Shown one piece after another: positions 9,017-16,997 of a stretch of 18,881 bases of DNA. Made by a program: the position numbers and the translations under genes. Below the pieces are notes generated by a model. That model saw only the letters and a program-made list of their open reading frames with translations, was not told the DNA's origin and ran no database searches. The first letter of the stretch is position 1, and every line of letters starts with the position of its first letter. The DNA is from Bacteroidales bacterium (GTDB lineage Bacteria > Bacteroidota > Bacteroidia > Bacteroidales > UBA10428): positions 1 through 18,881 of the forward strand of contig JAFGOZ010000150.1 in NCBI GenBank assembly GCA_016926235.1, read 5' to 3'.

Positions 9017-9838
9017 CTACAATCTGGTTAAAAATTCATCAAACACTTGTTTGTTGCGTTCTTCATTAAAAAGGAAGTTTTTAAGTGCTTCATGTAAATC
9101 AGCCGTAAAAGCAAGTTCCTGAGGTATGTTATTAACAATTTCGTTAAAAAATTGTTGACAACTCCCGATGCAAATGTAAAAATATTCTTTTAATGAGTCT
9201 GTCCAAATCCAATCTTGTTTTTTATGATATATGTCAATAATAGATTTGGCAAGGTCTGTATATAAAATATTTTGGTCGTAGGTATTTGTTATACCCATAT
9301 AAAGATTTCTGTAACTTTGGGAATCAAAAGTAAAAGCGTTATCAATTGCCATTATTTCAAACAATTTAGTGTCCGATACCAAAAGAATATTGCTATTGGT
9401 AGGTTTTCTATCGGTATTCTCGACCCAAATATCAAACAGACCTAATTTTACAAGTATTTCGGGATTGGCAATTTTTCTAAGTTCAATTTTCCCCTGGGTT
9501 TCGACAAACATATTTAACTCAAAAGAATTGGCTACCCTTTTAGAGCCAAATGTTATTGTATCGTAAAAGTGTTTCTTGTGCCAATGAGAAAGGTTATTTG
9601 GCAATCTTTCGGGGACAAGCCTTATGGCAGCTATATCAGGTGTAGGTATTTGCCATAATCTCAGAAGATAATGACAGAGAAATTCATTGAGGATGTTGTA
9701 GTCGGGCTTTTTGTTACGGGTATTCTTAATATAGTACTGGCAATAATCATCTGCTATCACAATTAAAGGACTGTGGCCTTCAGTAGGCACTTCCTTAATA
9801 ACAGAAATAGCTTCTAAATATTTCAAGGGCTCAATCAC
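9017..9838 (-). CDS. HipA-like kinase-fold protein (HipA_2 type)
   Basis: A 273-residue protein with the core of the HipA/PI-kinase-like fold. Visible features are a nucleotide-binding strand with Lys38 (YYIKN), a helix with Glu52 (LNEFLCHYLLRLWQIPTPDI), a catalytic-loop-like segment with Asp143 and Asn148/Asn150 (NTDRKPTNSN), and a metal-binding Asp166 in AIDNAF. These match the Asp...Asn and DFG-like positions of HipA Ser/Thr kinases, so ATP-dependent phosphorylation is plausible. It is much shorter than full HipA (about 440 residues) and no HipB-like antitoxin gene is visible. The start is GTG: the frame upstream contains no ATG before a stop codon. It pairs with the DUF3037-like gene downstream. 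This two-gene arrangement recurs in bacteria, but its function is not established. Confidence 0.7.
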   Translation of the reverse strand: MIEPLKYLEAISVIKEVPTEGHSPLIVIADDYCQYYIKNTRNKKPDYNILNEFLCHYLLRLWQIPTPDIAAIRLVPERLPNNLSHWHKKHFYDTITFGSKRVANSFELNMFVETQGKIELRKIANPEILVKLGLFDIWVENTDRKPTNSNILLVSDTKLFEIMAIDNAFTFDSQSYRNLYMGITNTYDQNILYTDLAKSIIDIYHKKQDWIWTDSLKEYFYICIGSCQQFFNEIVNNIPQELAFTADLHEALKNFLFNEERNKQVFDEFLTRL

Positions 9839-9840
9839 AG

Positions 9841-9960
9841 TTACAACATATTTATGAAATTTACAAAATCACGAAACAAAGGATTAATCAGGTATTGCCC
9901 ACCCCCATAACCAATAAATGAGCCGGCTAATTCCTTCACTTGCTTTTTCAATTTTTTCAT
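9841..9960 (-). CDS. Possible 39-residue small protein upstream of the HipA-like gene
   Basis: A short frame from an ATG at 9960 encodes 39 residues beginning MKKLKKQVKELAGSF and containing GYGGGQYLINP. It stops 2 nt before the GTG start of the HipA-like gene, the same spacing as between that gene and its DUF3037-like partner. This makes a small leader gene or translational-coupling peptide possible. No family is recognised and the composition is not decisive. A second frame starts 13 bp earlier (29 residues, 9884-9973) because of a tandem duplication, so either or neither may be real. Confidence 0.2.
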   Translation of the reverse strand: MKKLKKQVKELAGSFIGYGGGQYLINPLFRDFVNFINML

Positions 9961-9973
9961 TTAATTTTTTCAT
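9950..9973. repeat. Tandem 11-bp direct repeat with 13-bp period
   Basis: AATTTTTTCAT occurs at 9950-9960 and again at 9963-9973. On the - strand each copy gives ATGAAAAAATT, so two start codons in different reading frames lie 13 bp apart. A slippage or duplication event is the simplest origin. Confidence 0.7.
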
Positions 9974-10251
9974 CCGATTTTTTGTAACTATTCAGGGTGC
10001 AACCTGGTAATTGTATAAAATGCATATTCAAAATAAACCCCAGTTTTAGGCAGAAACCGTAATAGTCTATTATTGTAGTATGTTTCCATTTCTGCATTCT
10101 TGATCAATTGATTTCATGTTAAAGCAAAGGCTTCAATTTACATAAATTTATTTTCAATACTGCGGTTGCCTGCTAATTTCCACCCTTGTATTGTAATAAT
10201 TTTGAGAGACTTTCCCATTGGTTCTATGTAAAATTTTCAGAGGTCGGACTC

Positions 10252-11106
10252 TTATCTATTTATTCTTTTTGCTATTTGTTCTGCAATTTCTTCAATTGTA
10301 AAGTCTGTTGTATTAATAGCCAATAAATCAGCAATTATCGGACTATAACTCATTACTTCATTTTTTGAAATTTTATGCCATATTGGAAGTATGACCTTTT
10401 CCCCATTAACTTCTCGTGCAAATAAACCATCCAACTCTCTTTGCGGCCATTCTTTTTTAAAGAACGCTTCTGATAGAACCACAATACCATATTTGGAATT
10501 TTTCAGTCCGTTATCAATTGAACGTCTTAAACTATCTCCTACCTGCAATTCAAATTCATCATACCATACCGCAACATTCTTAGCTTTAAGATGATTTACG
10601 AAAGGTCTTACAAAACCTGCTTTATCTTCCGATGCATGTGAAACAAAAACATCATATGTTTTCTGAACTGCCGTAAATTGATCCTGTCTTGCTAAACTGA
10701 TATGGTTAATTGACAAATTTTTCTGTCTTTCCATTTCGCGGGTTATACTTTGTTGTAATGAAAGCATTTCTTTTTGTTCTTTTTTGGCCTTGTCTCGTTC
10801 TTTTTGTTCTTCTTTGATCAACTCCTGAGATAATTTCATCCGCTTGGCCTGCTTCTCCGAAAGCACTTTTGATTTTGAAGTTTTTTCCTTATTCAGCCTG
10901 TTTATCTCGTCACTTTTCCGGGCTAAATCTTTCTGGTATGCAATAATTCGCTTCACATCTTTTTCTCTGCTTATCTTCTCTAAGATACTATTTGCTTCGT
11001 TTTCCTTGCGATTAAGGTTATTACTAATTGCCTGCAATTGATTTTCCGCACTATATATCTCTCTTTCTACACTTGAAATCGAATTAGTAATGGTTTGGAT
11101 ACTCAT
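10252..11106 (-). CDS. Coiled-coil TIR-domain protein, probable NADase effector of the defence operon
   Basis: A 284-residue protein in two parts. Residues about 10-135 are highly charged heptad-like sequence (Lys/Glu/Gln rich), which predicts a long coiled coil for self-assembly or partner binding. Residues 149-284 form a TIR domain: YDVFVSHASEDK (151-162), the WYDEFELQVGDSLRRSI segment (181-197), and FFKKEWPQREL (215-225). In catalytic TIR domains a glutamate at the position of Glu224 is required for cleaving NAD+, and here it is present. No signal peptide or membrane segment is seen, so it should act in the cytosol. The start lies 3 nt after the vsr stop, making it the last gene of the operon. 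Many bacterial TIR proteins kill or arrest phage-infected cells; that role here is inferred. Confidence 0.85.
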   Translation of the reverse strand: MSIQTITNSISSVEREIYSAENQLQAISNNLNRKENEANSILEKISREKDVKRIIAYQKDLARKSDEINRLNKEKTSKSKVLSEKQAKRMKLSQELIKEEQKERDKAKKEQKEMLSLQQSITREMERQKNLSINHISLARQDQFTAVQKTYDVFVSHASEDKAGFVRPFVNHLKAKNVAVWYDEFELQVGDSLRRSIDNGLKNSKYGIVVLSEAFFKKEWPQRELDGLFAREVNGEKVILPIWHKISKNEVMSYSPIIADLLAINTTDFTIEEIAEQIAKRINR

Positions 11107-11109
11107 CTT

Positions 11110-11553
11110 TCAATGGGTTATGTTTAATTTTGAGATATCTGAGTTTAGTATACCCAAAAGCTCCTTCATTGTAGATTTGAATTTGTCTTTATTCTTTAAT
11201 TTACATGTCCATAAGATGACAGTCCTCCAACCCAGCTTTTCCAATTCGGCTTTTGTTTTTTCATCTCTGTTAATATTTCCTTGGATTTTTGCGTTCCAGA
11301 ATTCAGTATTTGTTTTTGGTCTTGTTGCTCTTCCGCAGTTATGGCCATGCCAAAAACAACCATGAACGAAAATTACGGTTTTATATTTGGAGAAAACGAT
11401 ATCCGGTTTACCCGGTAATTTTTTTACGTTTTTTCTATACCGGAAACCATTTGCGAACAAATACCTTCTAACTAGAATCTCAGGCTTGGTTTCTATTCCT
11501 GAAATTCCGGACATTATTTCAGAGCGTTTTAATCTGTTATAGATATCAGACAT
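11110..11553 (-). CDS. vsr: Very short patch repair endonuclease (Vsr)
   Basis: A 147-residue Vsr nuclease, close to the usual length. The N-terminal part carries the typical RSEIMSGI segment and Glu25 in KPEILVRRYLF. The catalytic centre is KKLPGKPDIVF with metal-binding Asp51, followed by FVHGCFWHGHNCG with His64, His69 and His71, which line up with the catalytic residues of the E. coli enzyme. Vsr nicks DNA beside T:G mismatches that arise when 5-methylcytosine deaminates, so it fits the C5-methyltransferase of the same operon. It begins 6 nt after the nuclease gene upstream and ends 3 nt before the TIR gene. The zinc-binding surroundings (His/Cys pattern) look intact. Confidence 0.95.
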   Translation of the reverse strand: MSDIYNRLKRSEIMSGISGIETKPEILVRRYLFANGFRYRKNVKKLPGKPDIVFSKYKTVIFVHGCFWHGHNCGRATRPKTNTEFWNAKIQGNINRDEKTKAELEKLGWRTVILWTCKLKNKDKFKSTMKELLGILNSDISKLNITH

Positions 11554-11559
11554 TGGCTT

Positions 11560-12405
11560 TTAGAAGTAGCCTTTAAACATTATCGGTGTCGAATAGCAAA
11601 TTTTATTTATTGCTCCCTTTTTTATGAACATTTTAACATTGTTGTTGGCATTAAATAACCTGTATAAATGATAATCAGATGATTTTTTGATTGAAAAATT
11701 GAGCTCGTTATTTGAAAAGTAAAATGGAGTCTCTTTTCCTAATCTTGTGGTTTTAACCTCAATATATTTATCTGTCCCATTTAAATTCTTAGAGAGAATA
11801 TCAAAACCAGAGCCATCTCCAACATCCTTGGACACCCATTCGATTTGCTCGGCAAGCTTTTCTTTATCTAAGCTAATAAGACTCCACTTTTCGTATTCTA
11901 AAATTATTTCTTCACCATAAATACCCAGATTTCTGTTTCTTTGTTCTTTTTCAAGATAATTTATCTTGATAGGATTCTTTTTATATGGTATTGAAGGTTC
12001 TGAGAACATGTTTTTGGATTGAGGTGGTTCGACCCTAATATTTGGGAAGTCAATTTTCTTTTTAATATTAGGGATCTCATCTTCCACAAATTGTTTGAAA
12101 TGCTTTTCAATACCTAAATTATGAGACAAGTATTCAATTACTTTCTCTTCTAAAATCTGTTGGTAATTGAATCTTGGTAAATATCCGGATATAAATGGTT
12201 GACCCAATCTGATTAAAACAGCACTGATATTTTGATGCTTAAATTCGATTGAGCCATTGGATCTGTCTTTTAAGAGCGGTAAAATCTTTCGCCTATGTTC
12301 AGCTTTATTTAAGGGATTTCCAGTCAATTCATCAATGAGCATGTTGAAGTAATCAGCAACAATTAATTCAACTTCAATATTTGACCAAGCATCAGGCATT
12401 TCCAT
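11560..12405 (-). CDS. DUF3883 / PD-(D/E)XK-type restriction endonuclease
   Basis: A 281-residue protein that is the likely cutting enzyme of the restriction-modification locus. Residues 6-82 (EHRRKILPLLKDRSNGSIEFKH, then NISAVLIRLGQPFISGY) match an N-terminal module that I associate with restriction-type nucleases. Residues 155-250 resemble DUF3883 with a PD-(D/E)XK-like core: Glu165-Glu166 in GIYGEEIILEYE, Asp202 in GSGFDILS, and Glu216-x-Lys218 in YIEVKTT. The reading frame overlaps the end of the receiver gene by 14 nt. An AAGGA lies directly before the first ATG but 6 nt before the third codon (ATG at 12399), so translation may begin there, giving 279 residues. The recognition site cannot be read from sequence. 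Confidence 0.75.
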   Translation of the reverse strand: MEMPDAWSNIEVELIVADYFNMLIDELTGNPLNKAEHRRKILPLLKDRSNGSIEFKHQNISAVLIRLGQPFISGYLPRFNYQQILEEKVIEYLSHNLGIEKHFKQFVEDEIPNIKKKIDFPNIRVEPPQSKNMFSEPSIPYKKNPIKINYLEKEQRNRNLGIYGEEIILEYEKWSLISLDKEKLAEQIEWVSKDVGDGSGFDILSKNLNGTDKYIEVKTTRLGKETPFYFSNNELNFSIKKSSDYHLYRLFNANNNVKMFIKKGAINKICYSTPIMFKGYF

Positions 12406-13996
12406 TCCTTCTTAGCCATTCTGACTCATCAAGACCAATACGTGATAAATTTGCTGCAAATTCATTTGCCAATTTTTGAGCATGAGAATCATTTAGAGTA
12501 AGTATCCACTTGTATCTTCTTTGAAATGTATCACAAAACTTGTAATAGGACCATTCCTTTATAGCAAAAACAGTTCCATTTTTCGTTTCATAAAAGCTTA
12601 AAGTTATTAGGTTATAAGAATTCCTATTGTTTACTTTAAGCTTAATATACTTGTTATCAGTATTTTTAAAAATTATAGAAAAGCTTTTATCAGATTCTTC
12701 TAAAGGAATGAAAAGAAACGTTCGGGCTGATGATTTACTTAACCTAACACTATCACATCTTTGCTGTATACAAAGGAGATAACGATCATTTCTTTCAATT
12801 ACTACACCTAATGTTAAATATGGAACAAAGGATGGATTAATTAAGTTACTATTATGGTGGGTAAGAATCGCAAAATCTTCATTTAAATTTGAATTAGGTA
12901 AACTTCTAGGACAGAAATATTCAATTGCTAGTTTATGAAGGTCTCTTTCCAAATTAATAATTTTTTTTTCTGAGATCTGTTGCTTTTGTGTACTTTCCCA
13001 TAGTTCTTTTATGGTCGAAATAAATCCCTTCTCCATCCATTTTATAAGTGTTTCTTTTTCAATTGATAAACTAACATCTCCAAGAGATAGAGTATCGTTT
13101 TGAAATTGATCTATGCTATCAATCCATTTTGAAATCTCGCTAATACTGCTTATTCGCGAAACATTATTAACAGTTAGAATAGAATCAATCGAATTTAAGA
13201 TGGAATTTTTAAGCAGAATTTCAGCATCCTCAGGATTAACCAACATACCACGGTGTGCTAAATATGCGGGATCTAGTTCTTTTTTATAAATTTGAAGAAG
13301 TTTATTTGTATTATCTCTTAAAGAAGTTATTGATGTAAGTACGACGTTTGAAATTATACCATTCGTTAACGAAGCAAATTCCATGGATATAATTGTGGGC
13401 AAATCTGAATATTCCGCCACCTTTCTGGCTACTTCTTCAAGATGTGAATAAGTTTTACCTGGCTTAAAATAAATCGATATCCTAAGTTTTGAATTTTGAA
13501 ACCACAACTCCTCAAAGTTTTCATTTGTTTCTATTTCATTAAAAAGATTTTTAATTGAATCATAAATAGGTTGACTTTCAGTTTCACCGGTATATATTAT
13601 AATTAGCTTTGGTGAGTTATTCGGGCTTTGAAATATTTCATTAATAATTTCTTTTGCGTGCCTACCCCTATCAGAATTATCTTCAACATCTTCTTCTCTT
13701 ATTTCCGCAGGTATTTGATTAATATCAGGATTTGGTAATGTCAGTTTCCAATCTAAAACACAGACATCTGAATTTTGAATTAATCTTATTATTGATTTTT
13801 GTTCATCAATAGATTGGAAATTAAAAAAACAACAGGCTTTGCCACGTTCAGCAAATGCTTTAGTTATTAGATTTCCATCAATTAGGTGATCACTAGTGCT
13901 TTCATTTTGAAAAATGACCTCATCATCAACAAAACAAATGGTTCGGATAAAATCATCTGCAATTTTAACTGACTCATCAAAGAAAGTATTTCTCAT
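12392..13996 (-). CDS. Receiver-domain protein, partner of the GHKL/histidine-kinase protein
   Basis: A 534-residue protein with a divergent response-regulator receiver domain at about 18-185. All key positions are visible: the acidic pocket in CFVDDEV (Asp24, Asp25), the phosphoacceptor Asp82 in VCVLDWKL, the switch Thr136 in IIIYTGE, and the conserved Lys178 in IYFKPG. An insert of about 40 residues after Asp82 makes the domain longer than CheY. Residues 200-534 form a mostly helical region ending in mixed strands. They carry no DNA-binding motif that I recognise and resemble no standard output domain. The gene starts 14 nt after the stop of the GHKL/kinase gene, so a phosphotransfer partnership is the natural reading. 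The output is more likely control of the restriction complex than transcription, but this is inference. Confidence 0.75.
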   Translation of the reverse strand: MRNTFFDESVKIADDFIRTICFVDDEVIFQNESTSDHLIDGNLITKAFAERGKACCFFNFQSIDEQKSIIRLIQNSDVCVLDWKLTLPNPDINQIPAEIREEDVEDNSDRGRHAKEIINEIFQSPNNSPKLIIIYTGETESQPIYDSIKNLFNEIETNENFEELWFQNSKLRISIYFKPGKTYSHLEEVARKVAEYSDLPTIISMEFASLTNGIISNVVLTSITSLRDNTNKLLQIYKKELDPAYLAHRGMLVNPEDAEILLKNSILNSIDSILTVNNVSRISSISEISKWIDSIDQFQNDTLSLGDVSLSIEKETLIKWMEKGFISTIKELWESTQKQQISEKKIINLERDLHKLAIEYFCPRSLPNSNLNEDFAILTHHNSNLINPSFVPYLTLGVVIERNDRYLLCIQQRCDSVRLSKSSARTFLFIPLEESDKSFSIIFKNTDNKYIKLKVNNRNSYNLITLSFYETKNGTVFAIKEWSYYKFCDTFQRRYKWILTLNDSHAQKLANEFAANLSRIGLDESEWLRRNGNA

Positions 13997-14010
13997 AACT
14001 GAAAATTTTA

Positions 14011-16992
14011 TTATTTGCGAAATACTTTAAATGTGACAGTACTTTCCTTTCGAGGTTCATCAAGTATAAGATCATAATCTACACCATTAAGAACTTCCTT
14101 GGAGATAGCTAAACCCATTCCTCTACCACTAAGTTTTCTAGTAAACCCTAGTTCAAAAATTTTGTCTTTATCAGAAATCTTAACACCAGGTCCATTATTT
14201 GAAATATAAAAAGATCCTTCATTATCAGCATGAAGTCGAATAATTTTTTCGCTTTGATCTTCTTTTTCTTTTAACCAATGAATTGCATTATCTACCACAT
14301 TTACAAATGTCGGATAAAATACTGACCGATAACCTTTAACTTTTGTTGCTTTAAACAGATTGGTTTGCACTAATTTAATATCATGTCTTTCAAGACGACC
14401 TCTAAAAACATCATGCAAAAAAAAGTAAATGTCTTCAGCTTCAATTAATTCTTCAGTTTTATTTAATCTTCTATTAAAAGGTGTCAATAGTGAAATGTAT
14501 CCATCAAGATGCTCAAAATTCACCCTTATATTATTATAAATATTTGTAAACTTCTCATCTACATCTGCCCATCTTTTCAAATCCCTTATATTATGTCGCA
14601 TTGATTTAACTGTGCTATTGAATTCATGATGTACAATATTAATCGCTAAGCCGAGCTGCGTAAGTTCAGCATCATTAGTTAGTTTTTCTTTTAATTCACC
14701 AATTTCTTGTTCTTGAGATTCTTCTATTTGCTTGTTAGTTATAATTTTTCCTGAATTATCTTTTTCCCAATAAATGGAATCCAATTGATTTATTATACCC
14801 TCAAGAATTGTATTAGCATATTCTGATTCTTGGACAATTGGTGCTTCCAGTCTTTTCAATTCCTCATAAATATTCGGATCATTTTCATTTTCTAATTTAA
14901 ATGTAGCTAATCCAATCTGTACCTCTCTAATTTTTTGTTCCAAACTGCTCATTAATTCCTGAGTCAGATCTTTTACCTTTCCAGATATTTCTTCTGTTAA
15001 ATTCTTAGCTTCATCTCTTTTTTTACGCGTGATATCTTTTGCCTCAATAGATATTTGTTCCAAAGCCATTTCTATACGCTTTCGCTTACTTACTTTCAGA
15101 TGAAGTTCTTCTCGATATTTATCTAACAATTTACTTATATCTTCTTCAGCTTTGGAGAAAATCGTTTCTTCAATTTCCGAGTATTTATCTAGGTATGCTT
15201 CCCAATCTCTTTTTGTTTCCTGAGAGATGGTAAAACCTCTTGGTGCACTGAGCTTTGTTTCATTTTTCAGGAAAATAATCTGCTTTCTAGCTTCTATTTC
15301 ATAATTGATTAAGGTTTGAGACGCTTCATCAGGATCATCAATAGAAGCAACCGAAGCAAATTTTTTGTCTGATTCGGATATAATTGTATCAATTTTTTTT
15401 TCAAATTCCTTTTCTTGAAGTTTATTAAAAAATAAATTTAGTTCGTTCGTAAATTTCCGTTTTCGTTCTTTAACGTTTTTTTCTCTTCTTTCCTTAGCTT
15501 CATAGAATTTTTCTCTTTCACTTCTTAAGTTTAGCCAAAATTCAGTATAAACACCCGGTGAAATTTCCCTGAAAAAATCAGCCGCAAGCTGAACAAAGAA
15601 ATTTCTTAATATGTCTTGAATTTGTTTATAAGCTTTGTTTTCAATAAAACCTTCTCTACCTGCTTTTTCTATAAGGTTCTGATTATTCTTCCTGGAAATA
15701 TTAATAACACCGAACATTCTTCTATATGAAAAGAAATAATAGCCAGCACTTTTAGTACGATTTTTTTCAATATCCAAAAAATCATAATCATTATTGCCAT
15801 AAGGTAGAATCCTTATGCCATCTTTATAAATATATAATCCCCCAAATCGATTGAGTTTATTTAAAAGAACACTCCAGGTTATAGGATCGAGATAAGATTG
15901 CTTTTTATCGCCCTGCAAATAAGATACTTGAATTGAAAAAGGGCCACAAGAAGTTAGCCTCATATTATTCCCTGACCAATGAATCTTATGATCAAATTCC
16001 AATTTGTTATAAATTTTAACTTTACCAGTAAACTGACCGTATTCGTTAAATTCACCATAGAAATGATGATCTGCTTTTTGAAATTCATCAGGAGTAAAGA
16101 AAGATTCTTTATCAATTAAATCAAAATATATTGAATCATCTCCGCGATAATCCCGAAAAGAAGCTTCAATATTTGGCCTTGGATGATCAGGAGTCATTGT
16201 ATTAGTAAAACCAATCAAGAATTTTTCCAGTTTTGAATATCTATCTTTTTCTATAAGATTCACATCAATGTCAGAATTTAATCCCTCTGAAACAGGTGAG
16301 ATGTAAAAATGTGTACCTGAAGCATCCTTAATTGATAAATTACCGGGTAATGATTTGTCTAATTTTTCTATATCAACATTGAAGGATCTGATCTCAGAAC
16401 TAAGTGATTCATATTCATTTTCAAGTAAGATCCCTTTTTTTCTCAAAACTAGTATAGAGTCAAGCAATTCATCTTTCATTGACTCTATTTCATTAACAGA
16501 AGGTACAACTTCTAAATCAAATATTTTTATCGGAATTAAAACGTCTTCGATATCAAGTCCGGGTATTTCGAAAATACCCCAGTTAATAAACGCACCAACC
16601 AAAGGTTGAAGTTCCTCATCTCTTTTGGCTCTTGAAAGTATTAATACTTGTTTGCCAATTGCGGAAATGGCTAATCTTCCAATTCCCTTCTCTCCCATAA
16701 TTGGGCGAATGGGTTTGGATAAATCAATTGGTGGTGGCAGAATTCTTTTATTGTCAAATTTACTTTCAGTGCCAATAACTAACCACCGATTTTCAAAATC
16801 ATCTTTAGTCATTCCTAGCCCGTCATCTCTTAAAATAAAAAGTTTATCCTTTCTAAAATAATCTACATCTACATGATCAGCATAAGCATCATGGGCATTT
16901 TTAAATAATTCACTAATAGCCGTTGGAATACCAGCTATTTGCTGACGACCTAGCATATCTATGGCTCTTGCCCTTGTTTTGAATTTTGCCAT
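14011..16992 (-). CDS. MORC/paraMORC-type GHKL ATPase fused to a histidine-kinase-like module
   Basis: A 993-residue cytosolic protein with two GHKL ATP-binding domains. The first (1-130) has the signature PTAISELFKNAHDAYA with Glu28 and Asn32, LRDDGLGM at 54-61, and GEKGIGRLA at 100-108. An S5-like region follows; residues 384-450 (GGLYIYKDGIRILPYG; EKAGREGFIENKAY) are typical of MORC-related proteins. Residues about 485-770 are charged coiled coil. The C-terminus looks like a histidine kinase: a dimerisation helix with NIVHHEF (His789, Glu790), an N box VNVVDNAIHW (Asn898, Asn902), NNGPG at 932-936, an F box IFELGFTRK and a G2 box GRGMGL (956-961). The usual G1 aspartate is Asn932. MORC-like ATPases are known partners of restriction-modification systems. 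It starts 5 nt after the methyltransferase gene stops. Confidence 0.85.
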   Translation of the reverse strand: MAKFKTRARAIDMLGRQQIAGIPTAISELFKNAHDAYADHVDVDYFRKDKLFILRDDGLGMTKDDFENRWLVIGTESKFDNKRILPPPIDLSKPIRPIMGEKGIGRLAISAIGKQVLILSRAKRDEELQPLVGAFINWGIFEIPGLDIEDVLIPIKIFDLEVVPSVNEIESMKDELLDSILVLRKKGILLENEYESLSSEIRSFNVDIEKLDKSLPGNLSIKDASGTHFYISPVSEGLNSDIDVNLIEKDRYSKLEKFLIGFTNTMTPDHPRPNIEASFRDYRGDDSIYFDLIDKESFFTPDEFQKADHHFYGEFNEYGQFTGKVKIYNKLEFDHKIHWSGNNMRLTSCGPFSIQVSYLQGDKKQSYLDPITWSVLLNKLNRFGGLYIYKDGIRILPYGNNDYDFLDIEKNRTKSAGYYFFSYRRMFGVINISRKNNQNLIEKAGREGFIENKAYKQIQDILRNFFVQLAADFFREISPGVYTEFWLNLRSEREKFYEAKERREKNVKERKRKFTNELNLFFNKLQEKEFEKKIDTIISESDKKFASVASIDDPDEASQTLINYEIEARKQIIFLKNETKLSAPRGFTISQETKRDWEAYLDKYSEIEETIFSKAEEDISKLLDKYREELHLKVSKRKRIEMALEQISIEAKDITRKKRDEAKNLTEEISGKVKDLTQELMSSLEQKIREVQIGLATFKLENENDPNIYEELKRLEAPIVQESEYANTILEGIINQLDSIYWEKDNSGKIITNKQIEESQEQEIGELKEKLTNDAELTQLGLAINIVHHEFNSTVKSMRHNIRDLKRWADVDEKFTNIYNNIRVNFEHLDGYISLLTPFNRRLNKTEELIEAEDIYFFLHDVFRGRLERHDIKLVQTNLFKATKVKGYRSVFYPTFVNVVDNAIHWLKEKEDQSEKIIRLHADNEGSFYISNNGPGVKISDKDKIFELGFTRKLSGRGMGLAISKEVLNGVDYDLILDEPRKESTVTFKVFRK

Positions 16993-16997
16993 GAATA

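Larger units (their letters stand above)
9839..10251. other. 413-bp gap between the HipA-like unit and the defence operon
   Basis: Apart from the possible small frames at 9841-9973, no gene is visible. The region holds two copies of AATTTTTTCAT (9950-9960 and 9963-9973) with a 13-bp period, and a CAGG-6-CCTG inverted pair near 9993-10006. It must contain the promoter of the HipA-like unit and the end signal of the TIR gene, but I cannot assign either with confidence. Confidence 0.4.

Noticed and set aside
10238..10251. AGAG...CTCT pair just after the TIR stop, considered as a terminator
   Set aside because: Stem of only about four pairs with a bulge and no clean U-tract.
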